Of a stretch of 64,000 bases of DNA, positions 1 through 8,042 are shown piece by piece. The translations under genes and the position numbers were made by a program. Numbering within the stretch: the stretch's first letter is position 1; each line of letters opens with the position of its first letter. The notes under the pieces were generated by a model. The model was given only the letters and a program-made list of their open reading frames with translations. It was not told where the DNA came from and did no database searches. Source of the DNA: Acidimicrobiaceae bacterium (lineage in GTDB: Bacteria > Actinomycetota > Acidimicrobiia > Acidimicrobiales > Aldehydirespiratoraceae); NCBI GenBank assembly GCA_026706815.1, contig JAPOYA010000057.1:109228-173227 (forward strand), read 5' to 3'.

Positions 1-45
1 CTCCGACTCCTCCGACTCCTCCGACTCCTCCGACTCCTCCGACTC
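1..45. repeat. 9-bp tandem repeat (TCCGACTCC) in the nuclease gene
   Basis: About five copies of a 9-bp unit, TCCGACTCC, run from the first base of the window. In the frame of the downstream nuclease they encode a Ser-Asp-Ser tract. The array probably continues upstream of the window, so its full length is unknown. Confidence 0.8.
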
Positions 46-871
46 TGCCAGCCCGGCGCCTCCGCCCCGCCTCTCACCCTCTGGGGCGGGCACGTTCAAC
101 CAATGCCCCCGTCGCTGGAGATTCCGGTACATCGACCGACTGGAGGACCCTCCAGGTGAGGACGCGCTCGCCGGGAGCTTCGCTCACCGGGTCCTCGAAT
201 TGTTGATGCAACGCCGACCCGCCCAGCGCACCGTCGACGAGGCTCGCCTGATCGCTCGTGCCGAGTGGCCTGAGACCGAGGCGATGAGCGACTATCAGGC
301 GCTGGGGCACAACGAGGAGGAGTCTCGTCTCTTCCGCTGGAAGGCATGGGCGGCAATCGAAGGCCTTTGGCGCCTCGAAGACCCCGCCGAAGTGGACGTG
401 CGAGCCACAGAACAAGACGTGGAAGCCGAACTGGCCGGCGTGCCCTTCCGTGGAATCGTCGATCGGCTCGAAGAAGAAGGCGACGGGGTGATCGTCACCG
501 ACTACAAGTCGGGGAAAGCGCCGTCGCCGCGTTTTCGTCGGTCAAGGCTCGACCAGGTTCTGCTGTATGCCGCGGCGGTGGAGGCGTCCACGGGCGAGAT
601 GCCGGTGCGAGCACGCCTGCTCTATCTCGGCCAGCGCACCATCGGCATGGACGTGAACCGTGAAGAGATCGAGACCGTCACCGAAAAGCTCGCTGAGACC
701 TGGGCGGAGATCCACACGGCTTGTGCCGATGATTCCTTCGAGCCGCGGACTGGCCCGCTCTGCGGATGGTGCCCCTACGTGTCGATGTGTCCGCAGGGCG
801 CCGCCGAAGTCGCCAAAAGAGCCGACCGCAGAGCCGGCCGAGAAGCCGAGTTGCTGGCGATGGCGAGTTGA
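2..871 (+). CDS. RecB-family PD-(D/E)XK nuclease with Fe-S cysteines (5' end outside window)
   Basis: The reading frame is open from the left edge, so the start lies upstream. It encodes a small actinobacterial RecB/Cas4/AddB-type exonuclease. Visible motifs: a first cluster cysteine in FNQCPRRWRFRYIDRL, the nuclease core with GIVDRLEE and VIVTDYKSG (catalytic Asp and Lys), a downstream LDQVLLYA helix (the Gln of motif QxxxY type), and three C-terminal cysteines in LCGWCPYVSMCPQG. One N-terminal plus three C-terminal cysteines is the usual way this family holds a [4Fe-4S] cluster. Such single-domain proteins in actinobacteria are about 270-290 aa, so nearly all of the protein is visible. An unusual Ser-Asp repeat precedes the first motif. 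The precise DNA-repair role is not shown by the sequence. Confidence 0.85.
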   Translation, partial: SDSSDSSDSSDSSDSASPAPPPRLSPSGAGTFNQCPRRWRFRYIDRLEDPPGEDALAGSFAHRVLELLMQRRPAQRTVDEARLIARAEWPETEAMSDYQALGHNEEESRLFRWKAWAAIEGLWRLEDPAEVDVRATEQDVEAELAGVPFRGIVDRLEEEGDGVIVTDYKSGKAPSPRFRRSRLDQVLLYAAAVEASTGEMPVRARLLYLGQRTIGMDVNREEIETVTEKLAETWAEIHTACADDSFEPRTGPLCGWCPYVSMCPQGAAEVAKRADRRAGREAELLAMAS

Positions 872-921
872 GGCGCAGCGACCGGCGCGAAGACGGTTGA
901 TTCTCAGCGGTTGTCGAGCGT

Positions 922-1260
922 CTATTCTGGACGGTCGCTTTGAAGCCAGCGCTTCCATAAGAAACGCAGTGCCAAGGCGCCGATCAGCGCTCCAACGGCA
1001 CTGATGAGGGCGCTGTTGAGCAACAACTTGTCCGGAGGCGGGTTGGCCGGCTCGGGAGTGACGGCGAGAGCGGGAGGCGTGTTCTCGGTTGCCGGCGGGA
1101 GCTCTTCGTCGCTGGTGTTCGCGGCTGGCGTTGAGGTGTCCGCAACGACATCTTGACCGGCGGCGTCGGCGGCGTCCGCGAGCAGCAGGGCATCGACCGG
1201 AGCGGGTCCCTCTGGCGCCGGTTTTGGACGCTTGTGTTCAGCTTGCGGGTCATACACCAT
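922..1260 (-). CDS. Small proline-rich single-pass membrane protein, unknown function
   Basis: 112 aa. The first ~75 residues are polar and rich in Ala, Pro, Asp and Glu. A hydrophobic helix (LISAVGALIGALALRFL) then spans roughly residues 85-103, followed by a short basic tail (KRWLQSDRPE). This looks like a C-terminally anchored protein. Its start overlaps the end of the ParA-like gene by 11 bp, so the two are probably co-translated. I do not recognise the family. It could be a membrane partner for the ParA ATPase, but that is only inference from the overlap. Confidence 0.6.
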   Translation of the reverse strand: MVYDPQAEHKRPKPAPEGPAPVDALLLADAADAAGQDVVADTSTPAANTSDEELPPATENTPPALAVTPEPANPPPDKLLLNSALISAVGALIGALALRFLWKRWLQSDRPE

Positions 1261-2038
1261 TGGACGCCTCGATGTTGACGATCAGATCGAAGAGAGTGTC
1301 GAACTCAGCGGCGGCTTCGGGAGCACCGGGCCGGGACCCGAGCGCGTGGATCGGCAGAGAGCTGGCGGCCGCTTCGGTGACTGCGGCACGAAGCCGGACG
1401 GCTGGGAGCACCATGCTGCCATGGTCGCCTCGGAGCTGCTCGTCCCAGTATCTGGCATCCCGAGTACGACCCATTCGGTTGACGGCGACTCCCGCGACGG
1501 TTAACGGCACGGGTCGGCGCGCAGAGATCCGTTCAACTGTTCGAAGGATCTGGTTGACGCCGTCTGACGCCCAAGCTCCGGGTTCGGTGACGATCAAGGC
1601 CTGGTCTGCTGCGAACAGCCCATTGACAGTGAGCAGGCCCAGCGATGGAGGGCAATCGATAATGACGATCTCGTGATCGACGCCCTCAAGTGCGACCGCA
1701 AGGCGATTGTTGGCCCCGATCGGGTCGGTCATCAACTGTGGTTCGCGGGCCGCGAGAGCGGGAGTGGCGGGGACCACCGATGGGGGGCGTCCGCCGTCTG
1801 GGGGCCAGGCAGAGGTCGCCCGCAGACTCGCGATCGAACCGGGACGCTCCTCGGCCAGAGCATGGTCGATGCTGAAAGGCGGATTCCAGATCCCGAGCCC
1901 GGTTGTGGCGTTTCCCTGGGGGTCGATGTCAATGACGAGGCAGTCGATTCGGCGAGCCCAGGCAGAGGCTGCCAACCCCAAAGCAACCGTTGTCTTGCCG
2001 ACTCCACCCTTTTGATTGACCAACGTGAGGACTTGCAC
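1250..2038 (-). CDS. ParA/MinD-family P-loop ATPase (orphan, no ParB nearby)
   Basis: About 262 aa from the GTG at 2038, which places the start just before VLTLVNQKGGVGKTT. An upstream GTG at 2074 would add 12 residues. The deviant Walker A (KGGVGKTT) sits at the N-terminus, the switch region is DIDPQGNATTGLG, and the Walker B-like strand is IVIIDCPPSLG. These are standard for ParA ATPases that dimerise on DNA and position chromosomes, plasmids or protein complexes. No parB or parS cluster is visible and the neighbours are small unknown proteins, so this is probably not the chromosomal segregation ParA but a dedicated positioning ATPase. It lies between two small genes on the same strand. Confidence 0.85.
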   Translation of the reverse strand: MQVLTLVNQKGGVGKTTVALGLAASAWARRIDCLVIDIDPQGNATTGLGIWNPPFSIDHALAEERPGSIASLRATSAWPPDGGRPPSVVPATPALAAREPQLMTDPIGANNRLAVALEGVDHEIVIIDCPPSLGLLTVNGLFAADQALIVTEPGAWASDGVNQILRTVERISARRPVPLTVAGVAVNRMGRTRDARYWDEQLRGDHGSMVLPAVRLRAAVTEAAASSLPIHALGSRPGAPEAAAEFDTLFDLIVNIEASNGV

Positions 2039-2129
2039 ACAGACAAGGTAGTCAACAGAACCACCAGCGGCCACGGCGGGGCGCGTTGCTGTCGCCCGGG
2101 CGTGGCCGGAGCCGCGGAAATCTGTTGGT

Positions 2130-2441
2130 TCAGGCTGCGCGCTTGGCCCGGTTCGCCCCCCTCAGAATGTCGTCGAGAGCGTCGACTAGATCGGGACGGC
2201 TCTCAAACAGTTCGTCCACCGCCGGTCCGCTCCAAGGCACGCACAGTCCTGTCGGCTCGAGACCGGCTTTGGTCCACGATTCGGCGATACGTCGGATTGC
2301 TCCGTCCACTTGAGGGTCGGCCGCTGTGACCGATGCGATAGCAAGTTCCTCAACGTTCCACTCGTCGACTTGCACAAGTGGGGCTTGTACCAGTTTCAAG
2401 CGATAGCGCAGCGCTTCGGCAGCGATCATTGCGTGATTCAC
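2130..2441 (-). CDS. Hypothetical 103-aa protein upstream of parA-like gene
   Basis: GTG start at 2441 (an ATG four codons later is an alternative). Soluble, acidic-to-neutral, no clear domain: the sequence shows a predicted helical region (VDELFESRPDLVDALDDILRG) and a basic C-terminus. It is on the same strand as the ParA-like ATPase, 91 bp upstream of its likely start, so it may be the first gene of that operon. Two direct repeats resembling DnaA boxes lie just upstream. Function not recognised. Confidence 0.55.
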   Translation of the reverse strand: MNHAMIAAEALRYRLKLVQAPLVQVDEWNVEELAIASVTAADPQVDGAIRRIAESWTKAGLEPTGLCVPWSGPAVDELFESRPDLVDALDDILRGANRAKRAA

Positions 2442-2466
2442 CGGGTGGGGGCCTCCGACGGATCAT

Positions 2467-2498
2467 GCCTGTGGACAACTCACAGAGCCTGTGGACAG
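2467..2498. promoter_or_regulatory. Two 11-bp direct repeats resembling DnaA boxes
   Basis: GCCTGTGGACA occurs at 2467-2477 and 2487-2497, exactly 20 bp (two helical turns) apart. The reverse complement of 2470-2478 is TTGTCCACA, the actinobacterial consensus DnaA box. The second copy gives CTGTCCACA, one mismatch. They lie 26-57 bp upstream of the small gene that begins the ParA-like operon. They could be DnaA sites or an operator; the sequence alone cannot decide. Confidence 0.45.
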
Positions 2499-2567
2499 AT
2501 ACATCGCAAACAATAAATCACGTCTCATGGATTCTGGTGGATACTTGATCTCCCCAGTTGGTTTTTC

Positions 2568-3587
2568 CTACACCTTGAACACACAGCAACCAGGCGCACA
2601 GTCGCGAGGTCGCGCGGGCAAGGCGCTGAGGGCTCGAGGAGCCAGACGGCCCAGTCGCTCCTCTATCAACTCGCGGGCCATTGCTATGAACTCCGGATCC
2701 GGAACGGTCCCAGGCGTAGCCGCACGCTCGATGGACAGCCCCAGTTCGTTGGCCGTCGCCACTGCTTGGTGGTCTAAATCCCAGAGCACTTCGACATGGT
2801 CGGAGATGAATCCGATCGGGATCACCACAGCGTTGTCGCAACCCTGAGAGGCGAGCCAGCGGAGGTGATCGTTGACGTCGGGTTCAAGCCATGGCACCGC
2901 GGGGGACCCCGAGCGGCTCTGCCAGACGAGATGGCAGATGCTCTCGGACGACGCCTTGCCGGCCACTAGGTCCATCGCGGCCTGCAACTGGGATTCGTAG
3001 TCACAACTGCTCGCCATCGCCACCGGTATGGAATGGGCAGTGAACACCAGAGGTGGCGGGTCGACTGCCCCAAGACGCTCGAGCGCATCCTGGGTCGATC
3101 GAATGAACGGTTCGACAAACCCGGGATGATCGAAGTAGGGACGGATCTTGTCGATTTGCAAGCCGTCCGCACCTGCCGCCGACTTGGCGCGCTCGATGTC
3201 CTCGATGTACTGCCGACAACCCGAATAGGAACTGTAGGCAGACGTCACCAGAGCGACGGCATGGCGGACTCCCTCGGAGGCCATCTGCGCGACCGCCTCA
3301 TCGAGCAGAGGATGCCAGTTGCGGTTCCCCCAGTAGACGGGAAGCGAATGGCCGGCTGCATCGAGTTCGGACTGCAGCGCTTCACGAATGCCTCGACACT
3401 GCTCGTTGATTGGGCTGACGCCTCCGAAATGCGCATAGTGAGCACCTGCCTCGGCCAACCGCTCCGGTCCGATACCGCGACCGGCCGTCACCCGCTCGAG
3501 AAACGGCACGACATCCTCTGGGCCCTCCGGACCACCGAAGCCGACCAGCAGAACCGCGTCGATATCAGACGCGTCAATATCGGACAC
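2568..3587 (-). CDS. hemH: Ferrochelatase (protoporphyrin/coproporphyrin type)
   Basis: 339 aa, the usual length. It inserts ferrous iron into a porphyrin in haem synthesis. Visible family features: LLVGFGGPEGPEDVVPFL at the N-terminus, the metal-binding region VFTAHSIPVAMA with its conserved His, and GFISDHVEVLWDLD near the C-terminus with the conserved acidic residue. The C-terminal tail DCAPGCCVF has clustered cysteines like the [2Fe-2S]-binding tail known in mycobacterial enzymes. In actinobacteria the substrate is normally coproporphyrin III, so a CpfC role is likely. The gene is divergent from the ABC exporter genes with about 40 bp between starts. Confidence 0.93.
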   Translation of the reverse strand: MSDIDASDIDAVLLVGFGGPEGPEDVVPFLERVTAGRGIGPERLAEAGAHYAHFGGVSPINEQCRGIREALQSELDAAGHSLPVYWGNRNWHPLLDEAVAQMASEGVRHAVALVTSAYSSYSGCRQYIEDIERAKSAAGADGLQIDKIRPYFDHPGFVEPFIRSTQDALERLGAVDPPPLVFTAHSIPVAMASSCDYESQLQAAMDLVAGKASSESICHLVWQSRSGSPAVPWLEPDVNDHLRWLASQGCDNAVVIPIGFISDHVEVLWDLDHQAVATANELGLSIERAATPGTVPDPEFIAMARELIEERLGRLAPRALSALPARPRDCAPGCCVFKV

Positions 3588-3629
3588 AGTGCGAGGCTAC
3601 CTTCGGCGAAGCGCCGCTAGTGTCGGCGG

Positions 3630-4571
3630 ATGGCTGCAATTCAGGTGGAGGGACTTGTTCGCTGCTTCGGCGATCTTCGCGCGGTGGACGGCATCGACCT
3701 TGAAGTCCCCGAAGGGCAGATCTATGGATTCCTCGGTCCCAACGGCGCTGGGAAGTCGACCTTGGTGCGGATGCTGTGCACTTTGCTTCTGCCGACCAGC
3801 GGTCGCGCCCGGGTCGCGGGTTTCGATGTCGTCTCCCAAGCAGCCCAGTTGCGGTTCTCGATCGGTGTGGCTCTGCAAGAGGCGGCCCTCGACGACCGTA
3901 TGACCGGTCTTGAGATCCTCCAGACGCAGGGTCGCCTGTTCGGACTGCGCTCAAACGAGATCACCCGGCGAATAGGGGAACTCTCGCCGATCCTCGACAT
4001 GGGAGCCCTCCCGGCGCTTGTTTCGACATACTCGGGAGGAATGAAACGCCGCCTCGATTTGGCGGCCTCATTGATGCACAGCCCATCAGTTCTGTTTCTC
4101 GATGAGCCGACAACGGGCTTGGACCCTCAGGGAAGGCTGCGTGTCTGGGAGGAGGTGCGGCGGCTCAACCGCGAGCACGCAATGACGGTGTTTCTCACCA
4201 CGCAATACCTCGAAGAAGCTGATGAGTTGTCGAACCGAATCGGGATAATCGACCAGGGCCGGCTCGTAGCGGAGGGAACTCCCGCAGAATTGAAGCGCAC
4301 AGTCGGAACCGATGTGGTCATCGCCCGCCTCGAAGAGGGCCACGAAACTGCAGCGGCAGCCCTTGCGGGCATCGAAGGGCTCGATTCGGTTGAACACCAT
4401 GGCGACGAGCTGATCATCAACACCAGCGACGGCAACCGAGCGCTCAGCCCGGTCGCCTTGGCTTTCGACCGGGCCGGTGTCTCGGTAACCGAACTGGCGC
4501 TTCGAACACCGACCCTCGACGACGTTTTCTTGGAGGTCACAGGCCATCGCATGGAAGGAGTCGATCCATGA
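3630..4571 (+). CDS. ABC-2 type exporter ATP-binding protein (DrrA-like)
   Basis: 313 aa. It is the energising subunit of an ABC-2 exporter of the daunorubicin-resistance type. Walker A is GPNGAGKST, the signature is YSGGMKRRLDLA, and Walker B is VLFLDEPTTGLDP, followed by the H-loop region FLTTQYLEEADEL. In that loop the usual His is Gln (TTQ), as in many DrrA proteins. The C-terminal ~80 residues form the extra domain typical of DrrA. It overlaps the permease gene by 4 bp (ATGA), so the two are translated together. Substrate unknown: a drug, lipid or natural product exporter are all possible. Confidence 0.9.
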   Translation: MAAIQVEGLVRCFGDLRAVDGIDLEVPEGQIYGFLGPNGAGKSTLVRMLCTLLLPTSGRARVAGFDVVSQAAQLRFSIGVALQEAALDDRMTGLEILQTQGRLFGLRSNEITRRIGELSPILDMGALPALVSTYSGGMKRRLDLAASLMHSPSVLFLDEPTTGLDPQGRLRVWEEVRRLNREHAMTVFLTTQYLEEADELSNRIGIIDQGRLVAEGTPAELKRTVGTDVVIARLEEGHETAAAALAGIEGLDSVEHHGDELIINTSDGNRALSPVALAFDRAGVSVTELALRTPTLDDVFLEVTGHRMEGVDP

Positions 4572-5371
4572 CCACCGAAATCACGCCTCATCATCATATC
4601 CAGGCTCGGCAAACGGGGTTCCTCCGAGACGTCGGAAGCATCGCCGTGCGGTCGGTCCGACAGTTGCCCCGTGATCTGGAAGCGGTCGTCCCAGCGCTTC
4701 TCATCCCGTTGTTCTTCCTGGTCATCAACGTTGGCTCACTGCAGGATGTTGCCAACTTCACCTCGATCGAGATCGACTACAAGGCCTTCCAGTTGCCCGT
4801 CGCCATCATCTTCGCGGTCACGGGAGTGTCGCGTGCACCGGCGCTGGTGCTCGACATCCAGAACGGGTACTTCGACCGTCTGATGCTCACCCCAGTGTCA
4901 CGCAGGGCGCTGTTGATCGGCCATATCGTGGCCGACTTCGTACTGGTCGTGATGCTGGTGATCCCAGTGCTGGTGCTCGGCTTCATTATCGGTGTGCGTT
5001 TCCCGACGGGGCCGTTGGGAGTGATCACGTTCATCGTGATGGGCGCCCTCTGGGGGGTTGCCTACACGGGTTTGCCGTACGCCATCGCCCTTCGCACGGG
5101 CAACCCGGGAGCTGTCAACTCCTCATTCCTGCTGTTCTTTCCTTTCGCATTCATCACTTCTTCGTTCGTCCCGATCGACGCCATGACCGGTTGGCTGGGC
5201 GAAGCTGCGAAATACAACCCGGTGACGTATCTGCTGGAGGGTCTGCGCTCGCTCTTCCTTGATTGGGACAGCGAGTCGCTCTTCGAGGGTTTCTTGGCAA
5301 TTGCGTGCGTCGCGCTGATCAGTCAGACGTTGGCGTTCCGCGCCCTGAAACGACGAGTCGCCCGCGGCTGA
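4568..5371 (+). CDS. ABC-2 type exporter permease (DrrB-like)
   Basis: 267 aa with about six hydrophobic segments, for example AVVPALLIPLFFLVINVG, FVLVVMLVIPVLVLGFIIGV and SSFLLFFPFAFITSSFVPI. The last matches the conserved ABC-2 permease motif before the final helices (AKYNPVTYLLEGLR). It pairs with the preceding ATPase through a 4-bp overlap. The pair sits alone between hemH and nfuA, with no biosynthetic genes that would indicate the substrate. Confidence 0.9.
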   Translation: MTTEITPHHHIQARQTGFLRDVGSIAVRSVRQLPRDLEAVVPALLIPLFFLVINVGSLQDVANFTSIEIDYKAFQLPVAIIFAVTGVSRAPALVLDIQNGYFDRLMLTPVSRRALLIGHIVADFVLVVMLVIPVLVLGFIIGVRFPTGPLGVITFIVMGALWGVAYTGLPYAIALRTGNPGAVNSSFLLFFPFAFITSSFVPIDAMTGWLGEAAKYNPVTYLLEGLRSLFLDWDSESLFEGFLAIACVALISQTLAFRALKRRVARG

Positions 5372-5478
5372 GAGGCGCCCGGCGCGTAGATCTCGCCCGT
5401 GATCCTCGTCGACGAGGGGCGTATCGGCAGCAACCTCGGCGGCACTAGTCCCCCTCGCGGGCCGCTAGCCTGAGTCCT

Positions 5479-6120
5479 ATGACGGAAACGGAACTTGCTG
5501 TCGCTGAAACCGACCGGGGCGAAGTCTTGATCGTCACCGATGCGGCACGCGCCACCGTCCTCGATATCCGTTCCAACGAAGATGACGCAGAATCGCTGGG
5601 ACTTCGCGTAGAGGTGACCGGTGCCAGCGGGGTGGACTACACCTACGACCTCTCCCTTGAGCCCCTTGCTGAAAAAGCCGAAGACGACCACACCCATGAG
5701 AAGGACGGACTCACGGTGATCGTTCCAGCGCTCAGCGTCTCCGCCCTGACGGGCGCCACTCTCGACCTTCCGACCAACGCCGGCCAAGGGGGCTTGGTGA
5801 TCCGCAACCCGAATCGCCCGAACCCGCTCGGCGATATGGGCCGACTCGAATTGACCGGTGACTCAGCCAACAAGGTGCGCACCCTTCTGGCCGAGCGGAT
5901 CAATCCCGCTCTTGCCTCACACGGTGGATACGCAGAACTGGTCGGTGTGGAGGGCGATCGGGCATTTGTGACGATGGGCGGCGGTTGTCAAGGCTGCGCA
6001 ATGAGTGCTGCGACTCTGCGCGAGGGGATCTCCAAAGCGATCCTTGAAGCCATCCCCGAAATCACCGAAGTCGTCGACACCACCGATCACGACCAAGGGG
6101 AAAACCCCTACTACTCGTAG
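5479..6120 (+). CDS. nfuA: NfuA-type Fe-S cluster carrier
   Basis: 213 aa with two parts. Residues ~15-115 form a degenerate HesB/IscA-like domain without its cysteines. Residues ~125-205 form a NifU C-terminal domain with the CxxC pair in GGGCQGCAMSAATL, which binds a [4Fe-4S] cluster and passes it to target enzymes. This is the NfuA architecture. Targets in this window could include MoaA, the formate dehydrogenase subunits and the RecB-like nuclease (inference). It is convergent with dxs and separated from it by a perfect 16-bp palindrome. Confidence 0.9.
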   Translation: MTETELAVAETDRGEVLIVTDAARATVLDIRSNEDDAESLGLRVEVTGASGVDYTYDLSLEPLAEKAEDDHTHEKDGLTVIVPALSVSALTGATLDLPTNAGQGGLVIRNPNRPNPLGDMGRLELTGDSANKVRTLLAERINPALASHGGYAELVGVEGDRAFVTMGGGCQGCAMSAATLREGISKAILEAIPEITEVVDTTDHDQGENPYYS

Positions 6121-6148
6121 CGCTTGGCTTTCGCCGGGGCACGGCCCG

Positions 6149-6164
6149 GAGCCCCGCGGGGCTC
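6149..6164. terminator. Palindrome between convergent nfuA and dxs
   Basis: GAGCCCCGCGGGGCTC is a perfect 16-bp palindrome lying between the two convergent genes. It would form a strong GC hairpin in transcripts from either strand. No U tract follows, so it is a bidirectional terminator candidate rather than a classical intrinsic terminator. Confidence 0.5.
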
Positions 6165-6178
6165 TAGCGGCGGGTGGG

Positions 6179-8008
6179 CTAGGGATTGAGCAGGGCCCGG
6201 ACTTCGGTGGCGATGCTCTTGGCGTCGAGACCGAAGCGGGCGTGGATGGCGTCCGGGTTGGCGTGGGGGACGTACTCCACTGGGATCCCCAACACTCGAA
6301 TACGGCAGTCAGTGTCACGGTCGCCCAGCGTGTCGCGGACTGCTGCGCCGGCGCCTCCGATCCGCAATCCGTCCTCGACGGTGACAACCACGTCGTGTTC
6401 AGCGATGTCGTCGATCATCTTCGGATCCAGCGGAACCACCACTCGAGGGTCGTAAACCGTCGCCCCAATGCCGTTGGCGGCCAGCAGATCAGCCGCTCCC
6501 GTCACAGCGCCCAACATCTGGCCGAAGCCGAGCAACGCAACCTGCCCGTCGCCGGTCCGGGTCTTGCGCGCGTGGAGCCCCGCGCCGACTTCATTGTCGG
6601 CCACATGAGCAGCGGGGCTGCGGGACCAGCGGACAGCCACGGGACCGTCTGTGAGGTCCATGGCATCCTCCATCATCTGTTGGAGCTCTTGGTAGCTCGA
6701 AGGAGCCAGCACGGTCATTCCAGGCACCTTCGTGAACAACACCATGTCCAACAGGCCATGATGCGATGCGCCGTCAGGGCCGGTCACACCCGCTCGGTCC
6801 ACGCAGAAGATCACTGGTTGGCCATGCAAGCCGACGTCAAGGTTGATCTGATCAAAAGCCCTGCTCAGGAAGGTCGAATACACTGCGACGACCGGGCGCA
6901 GGCCACCCATCGCCATGCCCGTCGCAGCAGTGACAGCATGCTGTTCAGCAATACCGACGTCGAAACACCGCTCGGGGAACCGATCCCGGAAAGGCAGTAG
7001 ACCGGTGGAATCAGGCATTGCGGCGGTGATTGCCACGAGTTCGGGATGCTGATCGCCCAACTTCACCAACGTCTCAGAGAATGCCGCCGTGTAAGAGCCG
7101 TCCTTCACCGACCCGATGTCGTGCATGTTCTTGATCGCGTCGTTCTCGGCCGGAGCGTAACCACGGCCCTTCTGGGTCAGCACATGCACAAGAACCGGTC
7201 CGTCGAACTCGGCGGCGTTGTGCAGCGCCTCCTCGAGCGACTCGATGTCGTGGCCGTCGAACGGACCGATGTAGCGGATGCCGAGGTTCTCGAAAAAAGC
7301 CGGCGGCTCCCACATCTCGCGGATCGCTGCTTTCGACATCTTCACGCCGCGCTTGATCTGCTCGCCTACCCAGGGGATGCGCTCAGCAATCTCCTCGACC
7401 TTCGCCTGCCGGCGCATGTAGATCGGATTGCTGCGAATCTTGACCAGGCTCTCGCTCAAACGGGAGACCGTGGGCGCATAGGAGCGACCGTTGTCGTTCA
7501 ACACGATCACCACGTCGCGCCCGCTGTGCCCCAGGTTGTTGAGTCCCTCGAAAGCCATGCCCCCGGTAAGCGCACCGTCGCCGACGACAGCCACTACCCG
7601 CCGACGCTCGTCATTGGCGTGAAACGCGGTGGCCAGACCGTGGGCATAGGACAACACCGTTGAAGCATGGCTGTTCTCAATCCAGTCATGTTCAGACTCC
7701 GCCCTCGACGGATACCCGGAAAGCCCGCCCTCCTGGCGCAGACGGCGGAATCCGGCGAGTCTCCCCGTCAGCATCTTGTGGACATACGCTTGGTGTCCGG
7801 TGTCCCACAGAATCGCGTCGTGAGGAGAACGGAACACGCGGTGCAACGCGACCGACAGTTCCACCGCGCCGAGGTTGGAGCCCAGGTGACCGCTGTGCTC
7901 ATTCACCGCCGAGACGATCTCCGCCCGGATCTGTTCGCAAAGATCATCGAGTTCTTCGAAACTGCGGCCCTGCAGGTCAATCGGGCCGTGGATGGCGTCG
8001 AGGCGCAT
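6179..8008 (-). CDS. dxs: 1-deoxy-D-xylulose-5-phosphate synthase
   Basis: 609 aa from the ATG at 8008, chosen because an AGGA motif precedes it and MRLDAIHGPIDLQGRSF matches the usual N-terminus. Upstream in-frame starts would overlap the neighbouring gene. The enzyme makes DXP from pyruvate and glyceraldehyde 3-phosphate, the first step of the MEP isoprenoid pathway, using thiamine diphosphate. Visible: WDTGHQAYVHKMLTGR, the ThDP/Mg motif VVGDGALTGGMAFEGLNNLG, and the transketolase central region DVGIAEQHAVTAATGMA. Complete length. uppP, which acts on polyprenyl diphosphate, lies nearby but is not in the same operon. Confidence 0.95.
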   Translation of the reverse strand: MRLDAIHGPIDLQGRSFEELDDLCEQIRAEIVSAVNEHSGHLGSNLGAVELSVALHRVFRSPHDAILWDTGHQAYVHKMLTGRLAGFRRLRQEGGLSGYPSRAESEHDWIENSHASTVLSYAHGLATAFHANDERRRVVAVVGDGALTGGMAFEGLNNLGHSGRDVVIVLNDNGRSYAPTVSRLSESLVKIRSNPIYMRRQAKVEEIAERIPWVGEQIKRGVKMSKAAIREMWEPPAFFENLGIRYIGPFDGHDIESLEEALHNAAEFDGPVLVHVLTQKGRGYAPAENDAIKNMHDIGSVKDGSYTAAFSETLVKLGDQHPELVAITAAMPDSTGLLPFRDRFPERCFDVGIAEQHAVTAATGMAMGGLRPVVAVYSTFLSRAFDQINLDVGLHGQPVIFCVDRAGVTGPDGASHHGLLDMVLFTKVPGMTVLAPSSYQELQQMMEDAMDLTDGPVAVRWSRSPAAHVADNEVGAGLHARKTRTGDGQVALLGFGQMLGAVTGAADLLAANGIGATVYDPRVVVPLDPKMIDDIAEHDVVVTVEDGLRIGGAGAAVRDTLGDRDTDCRIRVLGIPVEYVPHANPDAIHARFGLDAKSIATEVRALLNP

Positions 8009-8042
8009 GGATTTCCTATTGCGGCGGTGGGGGTAAGGAAGC

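Noticed and set aside
1250..2074. Chromosomal partition locus or replication origin
   Set aside because: No parB, parS cluster, dnaA, dnaN or gidB is nearby. Two DnaA-like boxes are too few for an origin.
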